Positions 15,818-24,509 of a stretch of 64,000 bases of DNA are shown here, piece after piece. Made by a program: the position numbers and the translations under genes. Position 1 is the first letter of the stretch; every line of letters starts with the position of its first letter. The notes beneath the pieces are model-generated. The model searched no databases. It was not told where the DNA came from and was given only the letters and a program-made list of their open reading frames with translations. Origin of the DNA: Achromobacter sp. Bel (GTDB taxonomy: Bacteria; Pseudomonadota; Gammaproteobacteria; Burkholderiales; Burkholderiaceae_B); assembly GCF_012928505.1 (NCBI RefSeq), contig NZ_JABBJN010000015.1:56599-120598 (forward strand), in the 5' to 3' direction.

Positions 15818-15941
15818 GCGCGTCTCCGTTATTTCAGATTGTCAGCCTTACGATGAGCGTGATAGTAATACCTGCGGCGTGCAGCCAGACTGAGGGGGCC
15901 TGCGCCGGATTTTTCTACCCTCGGGCGAAAGGAGCGGCAAC

Positions 15942-17912
15942 TTGACTTCAGAAACCCGACCATCCACGATCAACCGGCCCGTGTTCTTCCCGGCGGCCAT
16001 CTTCACGCTACTGCTGGTGGGGTACGCGATACTCGCGCCCAAGTCCGCGCAAAGCCTTTTTGAGTCCGTGCAGGGCTGGATCCTGGGCAATGCCAGCTGG
16101 TTCTACATCCTGGTCGTGGCGATCATCCTGCTTGCCGTGGTGTTCCTGGCCGTCAGCCGCTACGGCGATATCAAGCTGGGTCCCGATCACAGTGAACCGG
16201 ACTACCGCAATTTCACCTGGTTCGCGATGCTGTTTTCAGCCGGCATGGGTATCGGGCTGATGTTCTTCGGAGTGGCGGAGCCCGTGATGCACTTCATGTC
16301 GCCGCCCGTTGGCGAGGGCGCGACCGCGCTTGCCGCGCGCGAAGCCATGAAGATCACGTTCTTCCATTGGGGCCTGCACGCCTGGGCCATCTACGCGGTG
16401 GTGGCGCTGATCCTGGCGTTCTTCAGCTATCGCCACGGACTGCCGCTGACGCTGCGTTCGGCACTGTATCCGCTGATCGGCAACCGCATCCATGGGCCGA
16501 TCGGCCATGCCGTCGACATCTTCGCCATCATCGGCACGGTGCTGGGCGTCGCGACGTCGCTGGGACTGGGCGTGGCGCAGATCAACAGCGGGCTGAACCA
16601 CCTGTTCGGCGTACCGGTGGGCGTGACCACGCAGATCATCCTGATCGTCGTCACTTGCGGGCTGGCCACGATATCCGTCGCAAGCGGCCTGGACAAAGGC
16701 ATCCGCATCCTGTCCGAGACCAATCTGGTGCTGGCGGCGGTGTTGCTGCTGTTCGTGCTGATCGTCGGCCCCACCGTGTTTCTTTTCCAGACCTTTGTAC
16801 AGAACACCGGCGCGTACTTGTCCGACATCGTCAACAAGACCTTCAATCTCTACGCCTATGAGCCCACCGACTGGATCGGCGGCTGGACGCTGTTCTATTG
16901 GGGCTGGTGGATCGCGTGGTCGCCGTTCGTGGGCCTGTTCATCGCGCGCATCTCGCGCGGCCGCACGATCCGCGAATTCGTGACCGGCGTCTTGCTGGTG
17001 CCGGCCGGCTTCACCCTGTTCTGGATGACGGTGTTCGGCGATACGGCCATCCATATGATCCTGGTGGACAAGGTGCAGGGTTTCGCGGAAGTGGTGGAAG
17101 CCGATTCATCGCTGGCTCTCTTCGCCTTCCTGGAACACCTGCCGTGGAGCGGCGTGCTGTCGATCGTCGCCATCGTGATGGTGGCGGTGTTTTTCGTCAC
17201 CTCGGCAGACTCGGGCGCTTTGGTGGTGGACTTGCTGGCCTCCGGCGGGTCGGACCGCACACCGGTGTGGCAGCGCATCTTCTGGTCGCTGCTGATGGGG
17301 GCGGTGGCGATCGCGCTGCTATTGGCCGACGGACTGACCGCATTGCAGACGGCCACGATCGCAAGCGCGTTGCCGTTCTCCGTCATCCTGCTGTTGTCGG
17401 TGTGGGGGCTGTTCAAGGCGTTGAAACTGGACGCGACCAAACGCGGTATCCGCTACCAGTCGCTGACCTTGTCGCGTCCGGCGCGCGGCGGGCAGTCCTG
17501 GGAGCGCCGCCTGCGCAACATGGTCATGATGCCGCGCCGCGCCCACGTGCAGCGCTTCATCAGCGACGTCGTGCGCCCGGCGCTGGAAGACGTGGCCGAT
17601 GAATTGCGCAAGCAGGGCTATGCCGTCGAGGTCCGGGAAAACGAAAGCGACGGCAGCGCGATCCTGGAGGTGTCCCATGGCGAGCACCTGGATTTCTCGT
17701 ATGCCGTGCAGCCCCAGGCCTTCGTGCGCCCCAGCCTGACGCCGGAAGAGGCTGCCGACGAGGAAGAACGCAAGTACTTCCGCGCCGAAGTCCACCTGCG
17801 TGAAGGCGGGCAGGACTACGACATCATGGGTTGGAGCCGGGACGCCGTCATCGGCGACATCCTGGACCAGTACGAACGCCATCGCCATTATCTGCACATG
17901 GTGCGAACCTAG
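15942..17912 (+). CDS. betT: BCCT family betaine/choline/carnitine transporter
   Basis: 656 residues from a TTG start at 15942, chosen because AAAGGAG sits 8 bases before it. There are 12 predicted membrane segments between about 18 and 490. Family signatures are present: the Gly-rich GMGIGLMFFGVAEPVMH near 99-115, and GWTLFYWGWWIAWSPF near 312-327 followed by IARISRGRTIREF. A charged cytoplasmic C-tail of about 140 residues follows, longer than in CaiT and like BetT-type carriers in which the tail tunes activity to osmolarity. Function is sodium- or proton-coupled uptake of quaternary ammonium osmolytes, most likely choline (symbol tentative). A strong terminator follows. Confidence 0.88.
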   Translation: MTSETRPSTINRPVFFPAAIFTLLLVGYAILAPKSAQSLFESVQGWILGNASWFYILVVAIILLAVVFLAVSRYGDIKLGPDHSEPDYRNFTWFAMLFSAGMGIGLMFFGVAEPVMHFMSPPVGEGATALAAREAMKITFFHWGLHAWAIYAVVALILAFFSYRHGLPLTLRSALYPLIGNRIHGPIGHAVDIFAIIGTVLGVATSLGLGVAQINSGLNHLFGVPVGVTTQIILIVVTCGLATISVASGLDKGIRILSETNLVLAAVLLLFVLIVGPTVFLFQTFVQNTGAYLSDIVNKTFNLYAYEPTDWIGGWTLFYWGWWIAWSPFVGLFIARISRGRTIREFVTGVLLVPAGFTLFWMTVFGDTAIHMILVDKVQGFAEVVEADSSLALFAFLEHLPWSGVLSIVAIVMVAVFFVTSADSGALVVDLLASGGSDRTPVWQRIFWSLLMGAVAIALLLADGLTALQTATIASALPFSVILLLSVWGLFKALKLDATKRGIRYQSLTLSRPARGGQSWERRLRNMVMMPRRAHVQRFISDVVRPALEDVADELRKQGYAVEVRENESDGSAILEVSHGEHLDFSYAVQPQAFVRPSLTPEEAADEEERKYFRAEVHLREGGQDYDIMGWSRDAVIGDILDQYERHRHYLHMVRT

Positions 17913-17943
17913 GTTCGTACTTGGCGCAGCGCCTGACGCCTGT

Positions 17944-17973
17944 AACCGCCGGATCTTTCCGGCGGTTTTTTTT
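17944..17973 (+). terminator. rho-independent terminator after the BCCT gene
   Basis: Perfect 10-bp stem AACCGCCGGA / TCCGGCGGTT with a TCTT loop, followed by a run of T. It separates the BCCT gene from the pump 2 operon. Confidence 0.9.
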
Positions 17974-18015
17974 CGCCCATAGCCTGCCGCTATCTCCGGC
18001 ATTGCTTTCGTCCCT

Positions 18016-18064
18016 TTGACGGATTGCTCGGAATCATGGATTATCCAAGCATATTCTTGGATAA
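18016..18064 (+). promoter_or_regulatory. promoter and palindromic operator of the pump 2 operon
   Basis: A possible -35 TTGACG (18016-18021) and -10 GATTAT (18039-18044, spacer 17) run into a perfect inverted repeat TTATCCAAG-CATATT-CTTGGATAA (18041-18064). A repressor on the repeat would block the promoter. The CAAG-N6-CTTG core has the same geometry as the CAAC-N6-GTTG site I recall for cyanobacterial SufR, and a SufR-like protein is encoded at the end of this cluster; the link is inference. Confidence 0.55.
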
Positions 18065-18078
18065 ATAGAGAGCGAATC

Positions 18079-19209
18079 ATGAAGGCGAAATCAGGGGCAT
18101 GGGCGGCGGGTGTCGTCGTGCTGGCGGTCGTGGCGGGGGGCGGGCTGGTCTGGAAGTTCAGCGGGCCGTCGCAGAAGGGCGGTTGGACGATGCCGCCGGC
18201 CAAAGTCGCGGTGGCGCCAGCGGTGCGGGCGGACTTTCCCGTGGCGTTGACGGGCATCGGGTCATTGGAGGCGACGCGCCAGGTGCAGGTGCCGGCCGAA
18301 GTGGACGGCCGCGTCACCCAGATCCTGTTCACAGCAGGGCAGCGCGTCCAGGCCGGCCAGTTGCTGGTGCAGATGAACGACGCGCCCGAGCAAGGCGAGT
18401 TGGCCCGCTTGCAGGCCCAGGCGCGCAACGCGCGGACCTTGCTGGAGCGCACGCGTCGCCTGTTGCCGCAGCAGGCCGCCACGCGCGAGCAGTTGGACCA
18501 GGCGCAGGCCGACTACGACCAGGCGGCCGCCGACATCAAGCGGGTACAGGCGCTGATCGAGCAAAAGCGCGTCAAGGCGCCGTTCAACGGCGTGCTGGGC
18601 GTACGCCGCGTCAATCTGGGCCAATTCGCCAAGGCGGGCGATGCGCTGGTGTCGCTGACCGACGCGACCACGCTGTACGCCAACATCACCTTGCCCGAGC
18701 AGGCATTGGGCGTATTGCGTGCCGGCCAGCCTGTCACCGTGACCGTGGACGCCCACGCCGGGCGCGAGTTCGCCGGACAGGTCACCACCGTGGAACCTCA
18801 AGTGGACGCGGGATCGCGCACCGTGCGGGTGCAGGCCACGCTGCCCAATGCCGATGGCGCGCTTGCGGCCGGCATGTTCGCGCACGGCCGCATCGGCCTG
18901 CCCGACCGCCCCGGCGTGATCACCGTGCCGGAGACCGCGGTCAGCTATAGCGCCTATGGCGATTCCGTCTACGTCCTGACCCCGCCTGCGGCAGAGCAGC
19001 AGGGCGCGGCCCCCACCGTGCGGCAAGCCTACGTGAAGACGGCCGAGCGCATGCGCGGCCGGGTCGTCGTGACCGAAGGCCTGGACGCCGGCGACCAGGT
19101 CGTGACGTCCGGCCAATTGCGCCTGCATAACGGCGCGCCGGTCGACATCCTTCCCACCGACACCGTGGCGCTGGACGGCGCGCGGCAAACCGTGGCGCAA
19201 GCCAGGTAA
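18079..19209 (+). CDS. RND efflux periplasmic adaptor, MexH-like (pump 2)
   Basis: 376 residues from ATG 18079 (AGAGAGCG upstream); an upstream ATG at 18016 lies inside the promoter region and is rejected. The N-terminus is a single uncleaved membrane anchor (about 8-26, no lipobox). Then come GIGSLEATRQVQVPAEVDGRV near 59-79, a short coiled-coil hairpin (110-150), the lipoyl half VKAPFNGVLGVRRVNLGQFA near 169-188 and the beta-barrel. Close in character to MexH of the MexGHI-OpmD system. First of three pump genes, 16 bases before the transporter gene. Confidence 0.9.
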   Translation: MKAKSGAWAAGVVVLAVVAGGGLVWKFSGPSQKGGWTMPPAKVAVAPAVRADFPVALTGIGSLEATRQVQVPAEVDGRVTQILFTAGQRVQAGQLLVQMNDAPEQGELARLQAQARNARTLLERTRRLLPQQAATREQLDQAQADYDQAAADIKRVQALIEQKRVKAPFNGVLGVRRVNLGQFAKAGDALVSLTDATTLYANITLPEQALGVLRAGQPVTVTVDAHAGREFAGQVTTVEPQVDAGSRTVRVQATLPNADGALAAGMFAHGRIGLPDRPGVITVPETAVSYSAYGDSVYVLTPPAAEQQGAAPTVRQAYVKTAERMRGRVVVTEGLDAGDQVVTSGQLRLHNGAPVDILPTDTVALDGARQTVAQAR

Positions 19210-19225
19210 TGGGGCGGGGGCAATC

Positions 19226-22200
19226 ATGAGATTCACCGACCTCTTCGTCCGCCGGCCCGTGCTGGCCCTGGTGGTCAGCACGCTGATCCTGCTGCTGGGC
19301 ATCAAGGCGCTGAGCGGCCTGCCCGTGCGGCAGTACCCGCTGACCGAAAGCACCACCATCACCATTACCACCCAGTATCCGGGCGCGTCCCCCGACCTGA
19401 TGCAGGGCTTCGTCACGCAGCCCATCGCGCAATCGGTGGCCACCGTGGAAGGCATCGACTACCTGTCGTCCTCGTCCACGCAGGGCCGCAGCGTCATTAC
19501 GGTTCGGATGAAGCTGAACGCCGACTCCAACAAGGCCATGACCGAGGTCATGGCCAAGGTCAACGAGGTCAAGTACCGGCTGCCGCAAGACGTGTACGAC
19601 CCCGTGCTGGTCAAGTCCGCGGGCGAGGCGACGGCCGTGGCTTACGTGGGTTTCGCAAGCACCACGCTGTCGCTGGCGGCGCTGACGGATTACCTGTCGC
19701 GGGTCGTCCAGCCCCAGCTCTCCTCGATCGACGGCGTGGCAAGCGTCGAACTCTATGGCGGCCAGAAGCTGGCCATGCGCGTTTGGCTCGACCCCAACCG
19801 GATGGCCGCGCGCGGCATTTCCGCTGGCGAATTGGCGCAGGCGCTGCGCGACAACAACGTGCAGGCCGCGCCGGGCCAGGCCAAGGGGCTGTATGTCGTG
19901 TCCAACATCCAGGTCAACACTGATCTCGCGAACGTGGCGGAATTCCGCGACCTGGTGGTCAAGCACGACGGCGACGCCATCGTGCGGCTGGGTGATGTGG
20001 CAACGGTGGAACTGGGCGCGGCCTCCACCGATTCCAGTGGCCTGATGGACGGCGAACCGGCCGTGTATTTCGGCCTGAACGCCACGCCGGTCGGCAACCC
20101 GCTCGTCATCGTCAAGCGTTTGAACGAGCTGCTGCCGAACATCAAGCAGAACCTGCCGCCGGGCACCAGCGTGCAGGTGCCGTTCGAGCTGGCCCGCTTC
20201 ATCAGCGCATCCATCGACGGCGTGATGCACACGCTGCTGGAGGCTGTCGCCATCGTGGTGGTGGTGATCTTCCTGTGCTTGGGGTCGCTGCGCGCCGTGC
20301 TGATTCCGGTCATTACGATTCCGCTGTCCATGCTGGGCGGGGCGGCCATCATGGCGCTGTTCGGCTTCAGCGTGAACCTGCTGACCTTGCTGGCGATGGT
20401 GCTGGCCATCGGCCTGGTGGTGGACGACGCCATCGTGGTGGTGGAAAACGTGCACCGCCATATCGAAGAAGGCAAGTCGCCCGTGCGGGCTGCGCTGATC
20501 GGCGCGCGTGAAGTGGCGGGGCCGGTGATCGCCATGACGATCACGCTGGCGGCCGTCTATGCGCCCATCGGGCTGATGGGCGGGCTGACAGGATCGCTCT
20601 TCAAGGAATTCGCCTTCACGCTGGCGGGCGCCGTGGTCGTATCGGGCGTGATCGCGCTGACGCTGTCGCCGGTGATGAGTTCTTTCCTCTTGAACAGCCA
20701 CGTGTCGGAAGGCTGGATGGCGCAGCGGGCCGAGCGCTTCTTCGGGCGGCTGGGTGACGCCTACGGCCGCGTGCTGGACGTGTCTTTGCATCACCGCTGG
20801 GTAACCGGACTGATTGCGGTGGGGGTGCTGGTCAGCCTGCCGTTCCTGTACAACGCGGCGCAGCGTGAGCTGGCGCCCGTCGAAGACCAGTCCACCGTGC
20901 TGACGGCGATCAAGTCGCCGCAGCAGGCCAACATCGACTATGTCGAGACGTTCGGCAAGAAGTGGGACGACGTCATGAAGACGTTGCCCGAACAGAAAGG
21001 GCGCTGGCTGATCAACGGCTCGGATGGCGTGTCCAACAGCATCGGCGGCGTGGACTTCGTCGAATGGAAAGACCGCAAGCGATCGGCCGACGAGATCCAG
21101 GCCGACATGCAGTCGATGGCCAACCAGGTCGAAGGCAGCAACATCTTCGCCTTCCAGCTGCCGTCGCTGCCGGGCTCCACGGGCGGCTTGCCCGTGCAGA
21201 TGGTGCTGATGAGCGCGGCCGATTACCCGGTGGTCTACGAGGCCATGCAAAGCCTGAAGCAGGCGGCGCGCGAAAGCGGCCTGTTCATGGTGGTGGACAG
21301 CGACCTGGACTACAACAATCCGGTGGTGCAACTGAAGGTGGACCGCGCCAAGGCCAACAGCCTGGGCGTCACCATGAAGGCCATCGGCGACACGCTGGCG
21401 GTGCTGGTGGGCGAGAACTACGTCAACCGCTTTGGCATGGACGGCAGGTCCTATGACGTCATTCCGCAGAGCCTGCGCGAACAGCGCATCTCTCCGGCGT
21501 CGCTGGCGCAGTTCCACGTCAAGAGCGCCAGCGGCGCGCAGGTGCCGCTGTCGAACCTGGTGTCGGTATCCATGGGGGTGGAACCCAATTCGCTGACGCA
21601 GTTCAACCAGCTGAACGCCGCCACCTTCCAGGCCATTCCGATGCCCGGCGTCACGATGGGCGACGCGGTGCAGTTCTTGTCGCGGCAGGCGCAGCAGCTG
21701 CCGGCCGGGTTCAGCTACGACTGGCAGTCGGACGCGCGCCAGTTCAGCCAGGAAGGCTCGGCGCTGATGATCACGTTCATCTTCGCCATCATCGTCATCT
21801 ACCTGGTGCTGGCCGCGCAGTACGAAAGCCTGCGCGACCCGTTCATCATCCTGGTCAGCGTGCCCATGTCGATTTGCGGCGCGCTGATCCCGCTGGCGCT
21901 GGGCATGGCCACCATCAACATCTACACCCAGATCGGCCTGGTGACGCTGATCGGCCTGATCAGCAAGCACGGCATCCTGATGGTGGAGTTCGCCAACGAG
22001 ATGCAGGTCAGCCACGGGCTGGACCGGCGCGACGCCATGGAGCAGGCCGCCCGCATCCGCCTGCGCCCGATCCTGATGACGACGGCGGCGATGGTGATGG
22101 GGCTGATCCCGCTGCTGTTCGCCTCGGGCGCCGGCGCGCACAGCCGCTATAGCCTGGGCCTCGTCATCGTGGTGGGCCTGCTGGTCGGCACGCTGTTCAC

Positions 22201-22333
22201 GCTGTTCGTGCTGCCCACTGTCTACACCGTCTTCGCCCGCGACCACCGCGCGGCCAACGACACGCCGCGCGCCCGCGAGCTGGCCGCCGCGCAGGCCGCC
22301 GACGCCGGCACTGTCGCCGTCGTCCCGCATTAA
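19226..22333 (+). CDS. RND efflux inner-membrane transporter, MexI-like (pump 2)
   Basis: 1035 residues with the full RND layout. The opening RFTDLFVRRPVLALVVSTLI, SSSSTQGRSVITVRMKLN near 81-98 and PLSMLGGAAIMALFGFSVNL near 366-385 closely match what I remember of Pseudomonas MexI. The proton-relay aspartates are Asp400 and Asp401 in LAIGLVVDDAIVVVENV. A GLISKHGILMVEFANEM block near 910 is also typical. MexI-type pumps export phenazine or quinolone-like signals and dyes; here the substrate is unknown. No mexG-like small gene accompanies it. Confidence 0.92.
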   Translation: MRFTDLFVRRPVLALVVSTLILLLGIKALSGLPVRQYPLTESTTITITTQYPGASPDLMQGFVTQPIAQSVATVEGIDYLSSSSTQGRSVITVRMKLNADSNKAMTEVMAKVNEVKYRLPQDVYDPVLVKSAGEATAVAYVGFASTTLSLAALTDYLSRVVQPQLSSIDGVASVELYGGQKLAMRVWLDPNRMAARGISAGELAQALRDNNVQAAPGQAKGLYVVSNIQVNTDLANVAEFRDLVVKHDGDAIVRLGDVATVELGAASTDSSGLMDGEPAVYFGLNATPVGNPLVIVKRLNELLPNIKQNLPPGTSVQVPFELARFISASIDGVMHTLLEAVAIVVVVIFLCLGSLRAVLIPVITIPLSMLGGAAIMALFGFSVNLLTLLAMVLAIGLVVDDAIVVVENVHRHIEEGKSPVRAALIGAREVAGPVIAMTITLAAVYAPIGLMGGLTGSLFKEFAFTLAGAVVVSGVIALTLSPVMSSFLLNSHVSEGWMAQRAERFFGRLGDAYGRVLDVSLHHRWVTGLIAVGVLVSLPFLYNAAQRELAPVEDQSTVLTAIKSPQQANIDYVETFGKKWDDVMKTLPEQKGRWLINGSDGVSNSIGGVDFVEWKDRKRSADEIQADMQSMANQVEGSNIFAFQLPSLPGSTGGLPVQMVLMSAADYPVVYEAMQSLKQAARESGLFMVVDSDLDYNNPVVQLKVDRAKANSLGVTMKAIGDTLAVLVGENYVNRFGMDGRSYDVIPQSLREQRISPASLAQFHVKSASGAQVPLSNLVSVSMGVEPNSLTQFNQLNAATFQAIPMPGVTMGDAVQFLSRQAQQLPAGFSYDWQSDARQFSQEGSALMITFIFAIIVIYLVLAAQYESLRDPFIILVSVPMSICGALIPLALGMATINIYTQIGLVTLIGLISKHGILMVEFANEMQVSHGLDRRDAMEQAARIRLRPILMTTAAMVMGLIPLLFASGAGAHSRYSLGLVIVVGLLVGTLFTLFVLPTVYTVFARDHRAANDTPRARELAAAQAADAGTVAVVPH

Positions 22334-22343
22334 GGAACGCATC

Positions 22344-23795
22344 ATGAATCACTTGCTTCATTCCCAGCGCCTGCGCCGCGGCTTCGCCGTGTTGCTGGCA
22401 GCCCTGGCCACCGCGGGTTGCGCGGTCGGGCCCGATTACCAGAAGCCGCAGTCCGCGCCCGTCGCCTTGGCCAGCCCCGAGCAGGCGCTGTTTTCCACTG
22501 ACCGGGTGCAGCAGGACTGGTGGAGGCAATTGCAGGATCCGCAACTGGACCGGTTGATCGGCCTGGCGCTGTCGCGCAATCACGATATCCGCATCGCCCA
22601 GGCGCGGCTGGCCGAATCCCGCGCCGTGCTGGACGAAAAAGAGCTGGACCAGTTGCCCGCGGTGACGCTGGACGGCCGCTACGAACGCAGCCTGTCCCAG
22701 GCCAACGCCGGCGCAGCCGGGCAGCGCAACCTGGCCCAAAGCTACCGGGCCGGGTTCGACGCCACCTGGGAACTGGATCTGTTTGGCCGTTTGCGCCGCA
22801 CGGCCGAAAGCGCAGCGGCGCGCAGCGAAGCCCAGGCCGCGGACCTGGACCAAGCCCGCATCGTGGTCGCGGCCGAGATGGCGCGCAATTACTTCGAGCT
22901 GCGCGGCGCCGAACAGCGGCTGGCCGTGGCGCGTGCCAATCTCGACACCCAGCGCGATAGCCTGCGCGTCACCCAGGCGATGGTTTCAGCCGGCCGCGGC
23001 GACGAGGGCGATCTGGCCAGTGCGCGTGCCGAACTGGAAACGGTGCTGGCCAGCGTGCCGGTGCAGGAAACGGCAAGGCGGCTTGCGCTGTACCGCATCG
23101 CGGTGCTGGCCGGGCTGCGGCCCGTGGAGCTGGGTGAATTGGACGCCGGCAAACCGCTGGCCCCATTGACCGCGCGCCTGCCGATCGGCGACGTGGGCGC
23201 CTTGCTGTCGCGCCGTCCCGACATCGTGGCGGCCGAACGCAACATGGCCGCTGCTAATGCGGACGTGGGCGTGGCGACCGCCGAGCTTTATCCCCGGATC
23301 GATCTGGGCGGTTTCCTGGGCTTTGTCGCGTTGCGCGGGGCGGACTTCGGTTCGTCGTCCAGTCGCGCGTTCAGCGTGGCGTCGGGCGTGAACTGGCCCG
23401 CGTTCCATTTGCCGACGGCACTGGCCAGAAAGCGCGGGGCGGTAGCCCGGTCCGAAGGCGAAGTGGCGCGTTACGAGCAGACCGTGCTGCGGGCGGTGCA
23501 AGAGCTGGAAGCGGCGTTGGCCGAATTCGGCCAGACGCAGCAGCGCCTGGGCAACCTGGCGCAGGCCGCCGCGCACAGCAGCCGGGCGGCCGGCCTGGCG
23601 CAATTGCGCTACCGGGAAGGCAGCGCCCCGTATTTGACGGTGCTGGATGCGCAGCGTACGCTTTTGCGCGCCCAGGACGCCGTGGCCGTTGCCGAAACCG
23701 AGTCCTACACCCGCCTGATCGCGGTATACAAGGCGCTGGGCGGCGGCTGGGAAGCAGCGCCCGGGGGATCGGCGGCATCCCCAGCCGCGGGCTGA
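22344..23795 (+). CDS. RND efflux outer-membrane factor lipoprotein, OpmD/NodT-like (pump 2)
   Basis: 483 residues. A lipobox LATAGC places the lipidated Cys at residue 26. The mature protein starts AVGPDYQKPQ, the common NodT/OprM start, and shows the double OEP repeat: DWWRQLQDPQLDRLIGLAL near 54-72 and LLSRRPDIVAAERNMAAAN near 288-306. It is the outer-membrane exit duct for the MexI-like transporter 10 bases upstream. The regulator gene follows after 54 bases without an obvious terminator. Confidence 0.92.
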   Translation: MNHLLHSQRLRRGFAVLLAALATAGCAVGPDYQKPQSAPVALASPEQALFSTDRVQQDWWRQLQDPQLDRLIGLALSRNHDIRIAQARLAESRAVLDEKELDQLPAVTLDGRYERSLSQANAGAAGQRNLAQSYRAGFDATWELDLFGRLRRTAESAAARSEAQAADLDQARIVVAAEMARNYFELRGAEQRLAVARANLDTQRDSLRVTQAMVSAGRGDEGDLASARAELETVLASVPVQETARRLALYRIAVLAGLRPVELGELDAGKPLAPLTARLPIGDVGALLSRRPDIVAAERNMAAANADVGVATAELYPRIDLGGFLGFVALRGADFGSSSSRAFSVASGVNWPAFHLPTALARKRGAVARSEGEVARYEQTVLRAVQELEAALAEFGQTQQRLGNLAQAAAHSSRAAGLAQLRYREGSAPYLTVLDAQRTLLRAQDAVAVAETESYTRLIAVYKALGGGWEAAPGGSAASPAAG

Positions 23796-23849
23796 CCTTC
23801 GCCCCGGTTCGTGGCACCATAGGAAAAAACCTGGAGTTCCGTTATCGCC

Positions 23850-24509
23850 ATGTCTGACAGCCTGTCCCAACCCGTTACCTGGACGCCGCATCAACCGGCG
23901 GACCGTGTGCTCATGACCTTGAAGACGCGTGGCCCGCAGTCCATCGCCGTCATCGCGAAGGCCATGGATGTGACGGCCGAAGCGGTGCGCCAGCAGATGA
24001 CGCGGCTGCATGCGGACGGGCTCGTCGACTCCGAAAGCCATAGCGCCGGGCGCGGCCGGCCCACGCAGATCTGGTATCTGACGGAAGCCGGCCATGGCCG
24101 TTTCCCGGACACGCACGCCGAAATGACGGTGCAGATGATCGGGGCGGTGCGCCAGGTGTTCGGCGACGAGGGCGTGGAAAAGCTGATCCAGGTGCGCGAA
24201 ACCGCCATGCTGAACGGCTACCACCAGGCGATGCTGGGCGCCAAGGATCTGGCCGGCCGGCTGGAACGCCTGGTGCAGGTGCGTTCGTCCGAAGGCTATA
24301 TGGCCGAACTTCGCAAGGACGGCGCCGACTACCTTTTCATTGAAAACCACTGTCCCATCTGCTCGGCGGCCAAGGCCTGTATGGGCTTTTGCCGCAGCGA
24401 GCTGGAACTGTTCCGCAGTGTGCTGGGCGAGGGTGTAAACGTCGACCGGGAAGAGCACATCCTGGCCGGTGCCAGGCGCTGCGCGTACCGAGTCAGTGCA
24501 CGGACGTAG
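23850..24509 (+). CDS. SufR-like winged-helix regulator with a cysteine-rich (probable Fe-S) C-terminus
   Basis: 219 residues. The N-terminal HTH spans about 15-65 (RVLMTLKTRGPQSIAVIAKA, then VTAEAVRQQMTRLHADGLVD) with a wing at GRGRPTQIWYLT. The C-terminal domain carries Cys168, Cys171, Cys177 and Cys181 (NHCPICSAAKACMGFC) and a further Cys211 (ARRCAYRV), the pattern of the COG2345/SufR group whose members bind an Fe-S cluster. It would sense iron, oxidants or redox-active compounds. It follows the pump 2 genes in the same direction, so it probably controls them (inference). It ends directly against the convergent oprZ stop. Confidence 0.82.
   Translation: MSDSLSQPVTWTPHQPADRVLMTLKTRGPQSIAVIAKAMDVTAEAVRQQMTRLHADGLVDSESHSAGRGRPTQIWYLTEAGHGRFPDTHAEMTVQMIGAVRQVFGDEGVEKLIQVRETAMLNGYHQAMLGAKDLAGRLERLVQVRSSEGYMAELRKDGADYLFIENHCPICSAAKACMGFCRSELELFRSVLGEGVNVDREEHILAGARRCAYRVSART

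Noticed and set aside
18041..18064. SoxR box for the MexHI-like pump
   Set aside because: The CAAG and CTTG halves are 6 bases apart instead of 4 and the flanks do not fit, so a different regulator is more likely.
18941..22345. 1134-codon open frame on the minus strand opposite the MexI-like gene
   Set aside because: It is rich in His, Arg, Gln and Gly, matches no family and lies exactly opposite a clear RND gene; a GC-rich antisense shadow.
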